DNA from: UBA1738 sp045577675
GTDB taxonomy: Bacteria; Bacillota; Clostridia; UBA1381
Direction: 5' to 3'
DNA length: 24,869 bases
Assembly: GCA_045577675.1 (NCBI GenBank)
Contig: JAZNIV010000058.1
Location: 1-24,869 of the forward strand
Part shown: in pieces, positions 8,559-15,682 of the stretch
How the letters are laid out: each line of letters begins with the position of its first letter
Numbering within the stretch: the stretch's first letter is position 1
Notes under the pieces: model-generated
What the model was told of the DNA's origin: nothing
What the model saw: only the letters and a program-made list of their open reading frames with translations
Databases searched by the model: none
Program-made: the position numbers and the translations under genes

Positions 8559-8577
8559 GGCAGGTTAAAAACCTGCC
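8559..8577 (-). terminator. Small hairpin between lepB and rbgA (partial terminator or processing site)
   Basis: GGCAGGTT (8559-8566) and AACCTGCC (8570-8577) form a perfect eight-pair stem with a three-base loop. On the minus strand it is followed by TGTTTTAT. It lies in the 47-base gap between lepB and rbgA. The short T-run suggests partial termination or RNA stabilisation rather than an operon end. Confidence 0.5.
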
Positions 8578-8584
8578 ATAGAAA

Positions 8585-9256
8585 TTATTTTGTTTGTCCC
8601 AAAGCCGTAAAAGGCCAGATTCTTATTTGTGACTTTCCTTCGATTGCTTCTATCGGCACAAGTCCAAGGTCTGATGAGCGTGAATCCTTGCTGTTGGGAC
8701 GGTTATCGCCCATAACAAAAACAGTTCCCTCCTCAACCGTTACAGGATATGAAACAGAAAAGTCGGTAATGGTAGTCACACCGTCATAATATGGCTCGTC
8801 AAGCACTTCGCCGTTTATGATAACCTGACCGTCCTTTATGTCAACTGTATCGCCCGGCATTCCGATTATACGCTTTACATAATATCTGCGTTTTAAATTT
8901 TCCGGAAGCTTAAAGTAAAGGGATACCTTTGAGATAAAGTTCAGCTTTTTATCGTTATTTTCTTCATATTCCTCATAATATTCCTGTCTGTCCTCGTAGG
9001 TTGAATCAAGTATGATAATATCGCCGGCAGAAGGCTTGTAGCCAAGCTTAGTGACAATCAGCCTGTCATTATGAACAAGGGTGGGGTGCATAGAAGGACC
9101 GTCAACACGGACAATGTCAAATATAAAGCCCTTTATCACAAAGACAACTGCAAGTGCGATTACAATTGTATAAAACCATTCCCATATTTCTTTTCCTAAA
9201 TTAAATGTGTTCTGTGTTTCCTTCACAGTGCTTTGATTTTCTGTATTTTCTGTCAT
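8585..9256 (-). CDS. lepB: Type I signal peptidase
   Basis: LepB cleaves signal peptides from exported proteins on the outer face of the membrane. The 223-residue protein has a cytoplasmic N-tail, one membrane segment (about residues 28-50, FYTIVIALAVVFVIKGFIF), and the Ser/Lys dyad. The Ser is in VDGPSMHPTL (about residues 52-61) and the Lys is in YYVKRIIGMPGD. Box E, GDNRPNSKDSRSSDLG, is near residue 185. A roughly 30-residue acidic and Tyr-rich insertion (YEDRQEYYEEYEEN) separates the catalytic boxes. AGAGGTG lies seven bases before the ATG. The gene follows rplS after a terminator-like hairpin and precedes rbgA. Confidence 0.96.
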   Translation of the reverse strand: MTENTENQSTVKETQNTFNLGKEIWEWFYTIVIALAVVFVIKGFIFDIVRVDGPSMHPTLVHNDRLIVTKLGYKPSAGDIIILDSTYEDRQEYYEEYEENNDKKLNFISKVSLYFKLPENLKRRYYVKRIIGMPGDTVDIKDGQVIINGEVLDEPYYDGVTTITDFSVSYPVTVEEGTVFVMGDNRPNSKDSRSSDLGLVPIEAIEGKSQIRIWPFTALGQTK

Positions 9257-9329
9257 TTTTAAACACCTCTTATATGTAAGTTAATATTAATAATTATATC
9301 ACAATTACAGGCAAAATCAACAAACAAGC

Positions 9330-9356
9330 AAAAAGGGACATATAAAATGCCCCCTT
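9330..9356 (-). terminator. Terminator after rplS
   Basis: On the minus strand, AAGGG and CCCTT form the base of an imperfect stem (9333-9356) with an inner CAT/ATG extension. A run of five T residues follows, read from 9334 to 9330. It lies between rplS and lepB, so lepB may depend on read-through or on its own weak promoter. Confidence 0.65.
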
Positions 9357-9380
9357 AAACTTAATGTTGCGTAAGAAAAG

Positions 9381-9734
9381 TTAGATTCTTTCCTTAACCT
9401 TAGCGGATTTACCAACTCTGTCACGAATGTAGAAGAGTCTTGCACGTCTAACTTTACCTTTTCTTGAAATTTCAATTTTTTCAATAATTGGTGAGTTAAC
9501 AGGCCATGTCTTTTCTACACCTACGCCGTAAGAAAGTCTTCTTACTGTAAATGTAGCACCGATTCCGCTTCCCTGTTTTTTGATGATTGTACCCTCGAAC
9601 ATCTGAGTTCTGGTACGGTTTCCTTCGACCACCTTCTGGTAAACCTTTACGTTGTTACCAACTACAAGCTCAGGTAAGTCATTTCTGATCTGGTCTTTTG
9701 TAATAGCACTAATGATTTCGTTAGCATTCATCAT
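9381..9734 (-). CDS. rplS: 50S ribosomal protein L19
   Basis: L19 lies at the 30S-50S interface of the ribosome. The 117-residue product is clearly L19, with GNNVKVYQKVVEGNRTRTQ, FEGTIIKKQGSGIGATFTVR, YGVGVEKTWPVNSP and the basic C-terminus RRARLFYIRDRVGKSAKVKE. Two tandem ATG codons (9734 and 9731) are possible starts. AGGAGGG lies six bases before the first, which is used here. It has its own strong promoter and a structured leader. The rpsP-rimM-trmD genes that usually precede rplS are absent, and a small regulator gene lies upstream instead. Confidence 0.98.
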   Translation of the reverse strand: MMNANEIISAITKDQIRNDLPELVVGNNVKVYQKVVEGNRTRTQMFEGTIIKKQGSGIGATFTVRRLSYGVGVEKTWPVNSPIIEKIEISRKGKVRRARLFYIRDRVGKSAKVKERI

Positions 9735-9800
9735 CGTTGCCCTCCTTTTTTATCTGAGATGTTCGTGCCGACCGAGGCAGAGGACCATCCGTAATTCAAC
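9735..9800 (-). promoter_or_regulatory. rplS 5' leader, candidate L19 leader / autoregulatory element
   Basis: The roughly 65-nt leader folds into an outer GATG/CATC stem (9786-9789 with 9758-9761). An inner TGCC/GGCA hairpin pairs 9776-9779 with 9766-9769. A GTCCTC stretch on the 5' side is complementary to part of the GGAGGGC ribosome site, so an alternative fold could hide the start. An L19 leader family is known in low-GC Gram-positives. I have not compared this sequence with its consensus, so the link is inference. Confidence 0.45.
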
Positions 9801-9806
9801 TTTAGT

Positions 9807-9835
9807 ATTATACCACGTCCAAAAGGAAAAATCAA
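9807..9835 (-). promoter_or_regulatory. Sigma-A promoter of rplS
   Basis: On the minus strand TTGATT (9835-9830) and a perfect TATAAT (9812-9807) are 17 bases apart. The predicted start is near 9800, giving a short leader before the L19 start codon. Confidence 0.85.
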
Positions 9836-9875
9836 GTATTTTTTCTAAAAAAATAAAATTAAATTTACTCTGCTA

Positions 9876-10259
9876 TTATTTTTGTTGCTTCTCCTTTATT
9901 CTTAGCTTTGAAAGCTTGTACTCCTCATAGATGGTAACGGCAGCATTAATTCTGCCCTCCGGATCAAGCTGACGAAATTTGTAAAGGAGAACTTTTTCAT
10001 CTCGCGGTCTTAATTTATATTTAGGCCTGAACATTTCGGCACGTGTATTTTCAAAGCGGCACAGGTAATCTATGTTAACTTCAAAAAAAGCGGCTATAGA
10101 TATCAGGTCACATATGCGGAAGTGCTTGGTTCTGCCTTTGCGGTAATTAACAAAAAAATTGGGATTTAAGCCGCAGGCGACAGTGCACAGGTGTTCGGTT
10201 ATGCCGTTTTTCTCTATTAAATGCATCATATTATGATATACAATTCCGTCAATATTCAT
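9876..10259 (-). CDS. XRE-family helix-turn-helix regulator
   Basis: A 127-residue protein, probably a DNA-binding regulator. Residues 15-65 match the XRE/Cro layout: a first helix ending in NGITEHL, a recognition region VACGLNPNFFVNYRKG in place of the usual 'xxLGxSxxxxSxxexG', and ISIAAFFEVNIDYL, the common 'xxiAxxlxvxxdyL' end of such domains. The C-terminal 45 residues (RPRDEKVLLYKFRQLDPEGR) resemble the short helical tail found in many XRE regulators. CGGAGGT lies eight bases before the start. There is no clear terminator before the rplS promoter. AATGGT repeats overlapping and upstream of its own -35 are a possible autoregulatory operator. Its targets are unknown; the divergent branched-chain operon is one candidate. 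Confidence 0.75.
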   Translation of the reverse strand: MNIDGIVYHNMMHLIEKNGITEHLCTVACGLNPNFFVNYRKGRTKHFRICDLISIAAFFEVNIDYLCRFENTRAEMFRPKYKLRPRDEKVLLYKFRQLDPEGRINAAVTIYEEYKLSKLRIKEKQQK

Positions 10260-10282
10260 TCTTTTGTACCTCCGATTGACAT

Positions 10283-10311
10283 ATTATAACATATTAATAT
10301 TGTAACGTCAA
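10283..10311 (-). promoter_or_regulatory. Sigma-A promoter of the XRE regulator
   Basis: TTGACG (10311-10306) and TATAAT (10288-10283), 17 bases apart on the minus strand, give a start near 10276, just ahead of the CGGAGGT ribosome site. Confidence 0.85.
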
Positions 10312-10333
10312 TGGTGAAATGGTAAAAAATGGT
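10310..10333. repeat. Three direct AATGGT repeats at the regulator promoter (possible operator)
   Basis: ATGGT occurs at 10311-10315, 10319-10323 and 10329-10333, each preceded by A. The first touches the -35 box of the regulator promoter. Start-to-start spacings are eight and ten bases. Such clustered half-sites next to a -35 suit a repressor or activator site, but binding is inference. Confidence 0.4.
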
Positions 10334-10389
10334 AAATAATTATTTTTTAAAATTTTTAAAGCTAAAATATATAAAATTGAAAAAAACTA

Positions 10390-10419
10390 TTGACAAGGCG
10401 ACTTCCTGTGTGTTATAAT
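10390..10419 (+). promoter_or_regulatory. Sigma-A promoter of the branched-chain operon
   Basis: A perfect TTGACA (10390-10395) and perfect TATAAT (10414-10419) are 18 bases apart. The start is expected near 10426, leaving a leader of about 240 nt before the first large gene. This is among the strongest-looking promoters in the window, which fits control by attenuation downstream. Confidence 0.88.
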
Positions 10420-10465
10420 AAATAGCAAATTATAAACAAGATAAATTTCTTAGGAGTAAATGACC

Positions 10466-10564
10466 ATGTTAAAATTTAAGATGTTCAATTTAATAAATCT
10501 CCTAAACGCTATTCTATTCCTACTATCTGTGGAGAACAAAAATAGCGCTATTTGTCGTGTTTGA
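10466..10564 (+). CDS. Leu/Ile-rich leader peptide (32 residues), putative attenuation sensor
   Basis: A short reading frame of 32 codons lies between the promoter and an intrinsic terminator. TAGGAG (10451-10456) is nine bases before its ATG; another ATG in frame at 10460 is too close to the site. The core reads NLINLLNAILFLLS. Seven of 32 residues are Leu, three Ile and two Val. The Leu codons are TTA, TTA, CTC, CTA, CTA, CTA and CTA, so four CTA codons cluster within 10502-10525. In enteric leu operon leaders, runs of rare Leu codons stall the ribosome when charged tRNA-Leu is short. The downstream genes (LeuA-like, IlvE) match that logic. TTAGGAG of the ribosome site is complementary to CTCCTAA at 10499-10505, so the leader can also hide its own start signal. 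Translation is unproven. Confidence 0.65.
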   Translation: MLKFKMFNLINLLNAILFLLSVENKNSAICRV

Positions 10565-10600
10565 TTGAAATAATAATACCTAAACGATATTAAAAAATTT

Positions 10601-10642
10601 CAGGAATTTGCGGCCGTAGCGGTTTGTAAATTCCTGTTTTTT
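10601..10642 (+). terminator. Leader terminator (attenuator) ahead of the leuA-like gene
   Basis: CAGGAATTT (10601-10609) pairs with AAATTCCTG at about 10628-10636. The stem continues inward through GC/GU pairs around a GTAGC loop and is followed by six T residues. It lies in the leader, before any large gene, so it must be conditional or leaky. A GCAAATT at 10425-10431, at the predicted 5' end of the RNA, is complementary to AATTTGC (10605-10611). It is one possible antiterminator partner. Confidence 0.85.
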
Positions 10643-10667
10643 ATTAAAGGCAAAAAGGAGAGATATT

Positions 10668-12065
10668 ATGCAAAAGGTAATGATTTCAGATGTCACACTG
10701 CGTGAAAGCGAGAAAAACAGTGTACTAAGCTTTAAGGAGAAGATAGATATTGCTAAAAAGCTTGACAGACTAAATGTTGATGTAATTGAAACGGCACAGA
10801 TAAAAAATGTCAAGACTGATGTTCTGTTTCTACATACAATTTCTCCGCTTACAAAAAACAGCATAATTTCCTGCCCTGTTGACTATTCGGAGGAAGCAAT
10901 AGAAATGACGGCAGCAGCAATTTCGCAGGCAGAAAAAAAGCGTCTCCATCTTATGGTGCCTACCTCTACTGTGCAAATGGAATATCACTGCGGAAAAAAG
11001 CCCGCTGCTGTTCTTGAAATGATAGATACACTTGTTAAAAAATGCACATCATTATGCGATGACGTTGAGTTTTCTGCACTTGACGCAACAAGAAGCGAGC
11101 CGGAATTTTTATATGAGGCTATTAAAACCGCTGTCTTAGCCGGTGCAAAGACTGTAACTGTTTGTGACAGTGCAGGCGAAATGCTGCCGGACGAATTCAG
11201 TACATTTATAAAAGGACTTTATGGAAATGTGCCTGAGCTTGAAGGAATTACCTTATCGGCAGAGTGCAGCAACAGCCTTGACATGGCCGCAGCTTGTATG
11301 ATTTCCTCAATGAATGCAGGAGTAAGACAGCTAAAAGCCGCTGTATCAGCCGAGGATTATCCGTCGCTTACATCTGCTGCAAGAATTATTCAGGTAAGAG
11401 GCGACTCAATCGGGGTAACTTCTACAGTTAACTATACCGACCTTGAGCACACCGTTGAGAGAATGAGCTTTCTAAACAGTGGAAGGACCGGCGCATTTTC
11501 AGCAGTAATTGGTGATGAGGCTGATACAAAAATCATACTCAGCGATAAGGACGATATAAAGACTGTTTCCGCTGTTATAGCGAAGATGGGCTATGATTTA
11601 TCGGAGGAGGATATTTCAAAGGTATACGAGGAATTTATAAAGGTAGCAAAAAAGAAGAAGGTTGCGAAAAAAGAGCTTGATGCAATTATTGCAAGTGCTG
11701 CACTTCAGGTTGCACCTACATATAAGCTGAAAAGCTATGTTATAAACAGCGGAAATGTAATTAATGCATCTGCTGTAATGGTTCTTGAAAAGGACGGAAA
11801 GGAAATTCAGGGAATGACAGTGGGCGACGGCCCGATTGATGCTGCATTCCAGTGTATAGAAAAAATTGCCGGCAGACATTTTGAACTTGACGATTTTCAA
11901 ATTCAGTCGGTTACTGAGGGTAAAGAAGCCGTTGGTGCGGCAGTTGTAAAGCTTCGCAGTGAGGGTAGGCTTTACTCAGGAAGAGGAATATCTACCGATA
12001 TTGTTGAGTCAAGTATTAATGCCTATATAAATGCACTTAATAAAATTTGCTTTGAGGAGGTGTAA
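10668..12065 (+). CDS. LeuA-like protein with degenerate catalytic site and intact LeuA regulatory domain
   Basis: A 465-residue homologue of 2-isopropylmalate synthase, about 50 residues shorter than typical LeuA. The N-terminal TIM barrel aligns well: DVTLRESEKNSVLSFKEK for the DTTLRDGEQ box, DDVEFSALDATRSEPEFL, and AGAKTVTVCDSAGEMLPDEF. However the metal motif HxHxDxG is replaced by ECSNSLD (199-205): Glu199 and Ser201 stand where the two metal His belong. The NGIGERAGN motif is also gone (AAVSAEDYPSL), as is the later HSSGIHQDG catalytic stretch. Asp8 and Arg12 remain. The C-terminal domain (about 345-465) is well kept, with VGDGPIDAAFQCIEKIAG and GRGISTDIVESSINAYINAL; in LeuA this region binds leucine. 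It may be a sensor or scaffold, or an enzyme with changed chemistry. GGAG lies seven bases before the start. The next gene begins four bases after the stop. Confidence 0.8.
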   Translation: MQKVMISDVTLRESEKNSVLSFKEKIDIAKKLDRLNVDVIETAQIKNVKTDVLFLHTISPLTKNSIISCPVDYSEEAIEMTAAAISQAEKKRLHLMVPTSTVQMEYHCGKKPAAVLEMIDTLVKKCTSLCDDVEFSALDATRSEPEFLYEAIKTAVLAGAKTVTVCDSAGEMLPDEFSTFIKGLYGNVPELEGITLSAECSNSLDMAAACMISSMNAGVRQLKAAVSAEDYPSLTSAARIIQVRGDSIGVTSTVNYTDLEHTVERMSFLNSGRTGAFSAVIGDEADTKIILSDKDDIKTVSAVIAKMGYDLSEEDISKVYEEFIKVAKKKKVAKKELDAIIASAALQVAPTYKLKSYVINSGNVINASAVMVLEKDGKEIQGMTVGDGPIDAAFQCIEKIAGRHFELDDFQIQSVTEGKEAVGAAVVKLRSEGRLYSGRGISTDIVESSINAYINALNKICFEEV

Positions 12066-12068
12066 ACA

Positions 12069-14537
12069 GTGAATTTATCTTTTTCAACTAACCGCTGGAG
12101 CGGTGTGGAGTTGGACGGATTTATTGATATTGCCAAGGAATATAAATTTCGCGGAATAGAAATTCATAATGTTAAGGAAATTAAAAATAATCCTACCGAC
12201 GTTTATCATAAGCTCATTGAAAACCGAATCAGGATTTCCTGCATTGATATGACCTGCGACATTTCAGGTGAAAATCAGGAGGAGGCTTTTTCTGAATTTT
12301 CTGAATGTGTTGAGGTGGCAAAAGCACTTCACACCAATTACATAAGAGTAAAGGCGGCATCCGACGAAGAAAAAGCGGCAGACTTCATTAAAAAGGCGTT
12401 GCCTGCTGCAGAGGAAAACGGAATTATACTTCTTGTTGAAACGGTTGGAATATTTGCTGATACAAAACGCCTTGCAGAGCTTTTAAGAGGCTTTGCAAGT
12501 GATAACCTTGCGGCACTTTGGGATTTACATTATCCATACCGTGAACATGGTGAAAAGCCTGATGATACAATTAAAAATCTTGGTGCATATGTGCGTCATG
12601 TTCATATGAAGGACTCGGACGGCGAGAACTCTTATAGCTTGGTGGGTGAGGGCTCACTGCCTATTAAGGATATTATGAACGCACTCCGTTCAATTAACTA
12701 TAACGAGTTTATCTCTATTGAATGGGACCCGAACTGGGATAGCGATATTTCCGATATGGATATAATTTTCCCACATTTTGTGAGTTATATGTCTCGGTTT
12801 GAAAACCTTTCAAGGGCAAAGCATACCTTGTATGAAAATAAAAGCGGTACGGGAAATTTTGTCTGGAAAAAGGATGCCCTTGTTGAGAAAACCTTCTCTC
12901 AGGTGCTTGATACAATGGTTGAGCATTTCCCTGACCAGCTTGCATTTAAGTATACAACTCTTGACTATACAAGAACATATTCACAGTTTAGGGACGATGT
13001 TGATACCTTCTGTCGGGCACTGATTTCTCTCGGTGTAAAAGCAGGAAGTCACGTTGCGGTGTGGGCTACGAATGTACCGGAGTGGTACATTGCATTCTGG
13101 GCAGCAACTAAAATCGGTGCAGTTTTGGTAACCGTAAACACGGCTTATAAGATTGCAGAGGCAGAGTATCTTTTAAAGCAGTCAGATACTCACACACTTA
13201 TTTTGATTGACAGCTACCGTGATTCTAATTACAGCGGAATTATTGCAGAGCTTTGTCCGGAGCTTGAAACAACTCCTAAGGGTGAACAGCTTCATGCAAA
13301 AAGGCTGCCTTTCCTGCGTAATGTTATTACGGTTGGATATGAGCAAAAAGGCTGTATAACATGGGAGGAGGCTGTTGCAAGAGCGAGCCGTGTGCCGATG
13401 GAAGAGGTACACCGCATGGCGGCAAATGTTGATATTCACGATGTATGTAATATGCAATATACCTCAGGTACAACAGGCTTCCCGAAGGGAGTCATGCTTA
13501 CCCATTACAATGTTGTTAATAACGGTAAATGCATCGGTGACAGAATGGATTTGTCAACTGCCGACCGTATGATGGTTCAGGTGCCTATGTTCCACTGCTT
13601 CGGTATGGTGCTTGCAATGACAGCAACGATGACTCATGGCGGAACACTTCTGCCGCTGCCGTATTTTACACCAAAGCCGGCACTTGCCTGCATTAATCAG
13701 GAAAGAATTACGGCTTTTCATGGAGTACCGACTATGTTTATTGCAATGCTGTCACATCCGGATTTTGAAAAGACAGATTTTTCATATATGCGTACAGGAA
13801 TTATGGCAGGCTCGCCTTGCCCAATTTCTGCTATGAACGATGTGGTTAACAAAATGAATATGAGGGAAATCACAATTGTTTACGGTCAGACCGAGGCTTC
13901 TCCTGGCTGCACAATGAGCAGTACCGATGACCCGATTGAAGTTCGTGTTGCAACTGTCGGAAGAGCACTTCCCGAGATTGAATGTAAGATTATTGACCCC
14001 GAAACAGGTGAAGATTTGCCGGATAATGTAACAGGTGAGTTTGTGGCAAGAGGCTACAACATTATGAAGGGCTACTACAAAATGCCTGTGGAAACAGCTA
14101 ACACAATTGACAAGGACGGTTGGCTGCATACCGGAGACTTGGCACTTCGTACACCGGAGGGTAACTACTGCATAACCGGAAGACTAAAGGATATGATTAT
14201 ACGTGGCGGTGAAAATATTTATCCTAAGGAAATTGAGGAGTTTATTTATACTCACGAGAAGGTTAAGGACGTTCAGGTTATCGGTGTTCCTGATGAGCAG
14301 TACGGCGAAGAGATTATGGCATGCATCATTTTGAAGGACGGCGAGAAAATGACCGCAGAGGAAATGAAGCAGTATATCCGTGACCATATGGCAAAGCATA
14401 AGGTGCCAAAATATATCGACTTTGTTGACAGCTTTCCGATGAATGCAGCAGGAAAGATTTTGAAATTTAAAATGCGTGAGGATGCTGTTGAAAAGCTTGG
14501 AATTAAGAAAATTGACGGTATTGTAACTAAGGATTAA
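12069..14537 (+). CDS. Fusion: xylose-isomerase-type TIM barrel + AMP-forming acyl-CoA synthetase
   Basis: An 822-residue two-domain protein. Residues 1-255 form a sugar phosphate isomerase/epimerase (AP endonuclease 2) barrel with its metal ligands apparently kept: LLVETVG, LWDLHYPY, RHVHMKD and SIEWDPNW. Residues 275-822 are an ANL-superfamily ligase. Visible motifs are the P-loop YTSGTTGFPKG near 464, YGQTEASPG near 605, GWLHTGDL near 684, GRLKDMIIRGGENIYPKEIE near 700, and AAGKILKFKMRE near 793 with the C-terminal lysine. These ligases make acyl-AMP and then acyl-CoA; the sequence suggests a short- or medium-chain carboxylate. The start is GTG at 12069, eight bases after GAGGAGG. No internal stop or start suggests two separate genes. 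The substrate is unknown; the IlvE neighbour points to a branched-chain acid. Confidence 0.85.
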   Translation: MNLSFSTNRWSGVELDGFIDIAKEYKFRGIEIHNVKEIKNNPTDVYHKLIENRIRISCIDMTCDISGENQEEAFSEFSECVEVAKALHTNYIRVKAASDEEKAADFIKKALPAAEENGIILLVETVGIFADTKRLAELLRGFASDNLAALWDLHYPYREHGEKPDDTIKNLGAYVRHVHMKDSDGENSYSLVGEGSLPIKDIMNALRSINYNEFISIEWDPNWDSDISDMDIIFPHFVSYMSRFENLSRAKHTLYENKSGTGNFVWKKDALVEKTFSQVLDTMVEHFPDQLAFKYTTLDYTRTYSQFRDDVDTFCRALISLGVKAGSHVAVWATNVPEWYIAFWAATKIGAVLVTVNTAYKIAEAEYLLKQSDTHTLILIDSYRDSNYSGIIAELCPELETTPKGEQLHAKRLPFLRNVITVGYEQKGCITWEEAVARASRVPMEEVHRMAANVDIHDVCNMQYTSGTTGFPKGVMLTHYNVVNNGKCIGDRMDLSTADRMMVQVPMFHCFGMVLAMTATMTHGGTLLPLPYFTPKPALACINQERITAFHGVPTMFIAMLSHPDFEKTDFSYMRTGIMAGSPCPISAMNDVVNKMNMREITIVYGQTEASPGCTMSSTDDPIEVRVATVGRALPEIECKIIDPETGEDLPDNVTGEFVARGYNIMKGYYKMPVETANTIDKDGWLHTGDLALRTPEGNYCITGRLKDMIIRGGENIYPKEIEEFIYTHEKVKDVQVIGVPDEQYGEEIMACIILKDGEKMTAEEMKQYIRDHMAKHKVPKYIDFVDSFPMNAAGKILKFKMREDAVEKLGIKKIDGIVTKD

Positions 14538-14602
14538 AGCTACAGGGCGGATTTTGCCCTTTGGTACGTTAAAAAATTAATTTATATAAAGGAGAAAAGA
14601 AA

Positions 14603-15667
14603 ATGGAAATCAAGATTACAAGAACAGATGCCCCTAAGGCAAAACCACAGGGAAAGTTGGGATTTGGAAAGGTTTTTACAGACCATATGTTCATTATGAA
14701 CTACACAGAGGGTAAGGGCTGGCACGATGCAAGAATCGAGCCTTATCATCCGATTACCCTTGACCCGTCTGCAATGGTTTTCCACTATGGTCAGGAAATG
14801 TTTGAGGGACTAAAGGCATATAAGGGTGCCGACGGCAAAGCAAGACTTTTCCGTCCTGATATGAATGCAAAGAGAACTAATGCTACAAATAAGCGTCTTT
14901 GTATTCCTGAGCTTCCTGAAGAGGATTTTGTTGAGGCTGTTAAGAGCTTGGTTGAGGTTGACATAGACTGGATTCCTGAGGCTGACGGAACATCGCTTTA
15001 TATAAGACCGTTCATTATTGCAACCGATGAATTTTTAGGTGTTGCACCAAGCTCTACATATCTATTCATCATCATTCTGTCACCAAGCGGTGCGTACTAT
15101 GAAAGTGGTCTTGCACCTGTTGGTATCTGGATTGAAGATGATTATGTAAGAGCTGTAAGAGGCGGAATGGGCTTTGCTAAAACAGGCGGTAACTATGCTG
15201 CAAGCTTGGCTGCTCAGGTTAAGGCTCACGATGACGGTTATTCTCAGGTTCTCTGGCTCGACGGTGTTGAGAGAAAGTACATTGAAGAGGTAGGAGCAAT
15301 GAATATCTTCTTCAAGATTGACGGAAAAATTGTTACACCAATGCTTAACGGAAGTATTCTGCCGGGTATTACAAGAAATTCAGTAATTGAAGTTTGTAAA
15401 TCATGGGGATATGAGGTTGAGGAAAGAAAAATCAGCGTAGAGGAGCTTATTTCCGCTCAGAAGGAAGGCAGACTTGAGGAATGCTTCGGAACAGGTACGG
15501 CTGCTGTTATTTCTCCTGTTGGTAAGCTCAGATATAAAGATGATGTTATGACAATTAACGGTAACGAAATCGGTGAAGTAAGCCAGAAGCTTTACGATAC
15601 TATCACAGGAATTCAGTGGGGCAGAGTAGAGGACACCTTTGGCTGGACACTGATAATCGGCAAGTAA
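14603..15667 (+). CDS. ilvE: Branched-chain amino acid aminotransferase
   Basis: IlvE moves the amino group between glutamate and the 2-oxoacids of Leu, Ile and Val, using pyridoxal phosphate. At 354 residues it is the longer BCAT form (about 350-360) rather than the 300-residue E. coli type. Fold-type IV motifs are present: FHYGQEMFEGLKAY near residue 53, SLYIRPFIIA near 133, FAKTGGNYAASLAAQ near 191 with the cofactor-binding Lys, YIEEVGAMNIFF near 225, and LPGITRNSVIE near 252. GTGTAAVISPVG binds the cofactor phosphate. AAAGGAG lies eight bases before the start. It follows the fusion gene after 65 bases with only a weak AGGGC/GCCCT hairpin between, so cotranscription is likely. Confidence 0.95.
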   Translation: MEIKITRTDAPKAKPQGKLGFGKVFTDHMFIMNYTEGKGWHDARIEPYHPITLDPSAMVFHYGQEMFEGLKAYKGADGKARLFRPDMNAKRTNATNKRLCIPELPEEDFVEAVKSLVEVDIDWIPEADGTSLYIRPFIIATDEFLGVAPSSTYLFIIILSPSGAYYESGLAPVGIWIEDDYVRAVRGGMGFAKTGGNYAASLAAQVKAHDDGYSQVLWLDGVERKYIEEVGAMNIFFKIDGKIVTPMLNGSILPGITRNSVIEVCKSWGYEVEERKISVEELISAQKEGRLEECFGTGTAAVISPVGKLRYKDDVMTINGNEIGEVSQKLYDTITGIQWGRVEDTFGWTLIIGK

Positions 15668-15682
15668 AAGGACTTGATATAA

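Noticed and set aside
7891..8568. Long plus-strand open frame of 225 codons opposite rbgA
   Set aside because: It lies antisense to a clear RbgA with all GTPase motifs. Its translation is Ser- and Phe-rich without family features and it has no ribosome site.
10310..10333. CRISPR-like repeats
   Set aside because: Only three six-base copies with short unequal spacing. No long repeats or spacers occur anywhere in the window.
10420..10667. T-box riboswitch in the leuA-like leader
   Set aside because: No T-box sequence (AGGGTGGNACCGCG-like) or specifier-loop layout was found. The short Leu-rich frame explains the leader better.
12715..14399. Several open frames of 65-115 codons on both strands inside the fusion gene
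   Set aside because: All fall within the conserved barrel and ligase domains and have no start signals of their own.
14543..14565. Hairpin AGGGC/GCCCT between the fusion gene and ilvE as a terminator
   Set aside because: Only five pairs and no proper T-run; too weak to split the operon.
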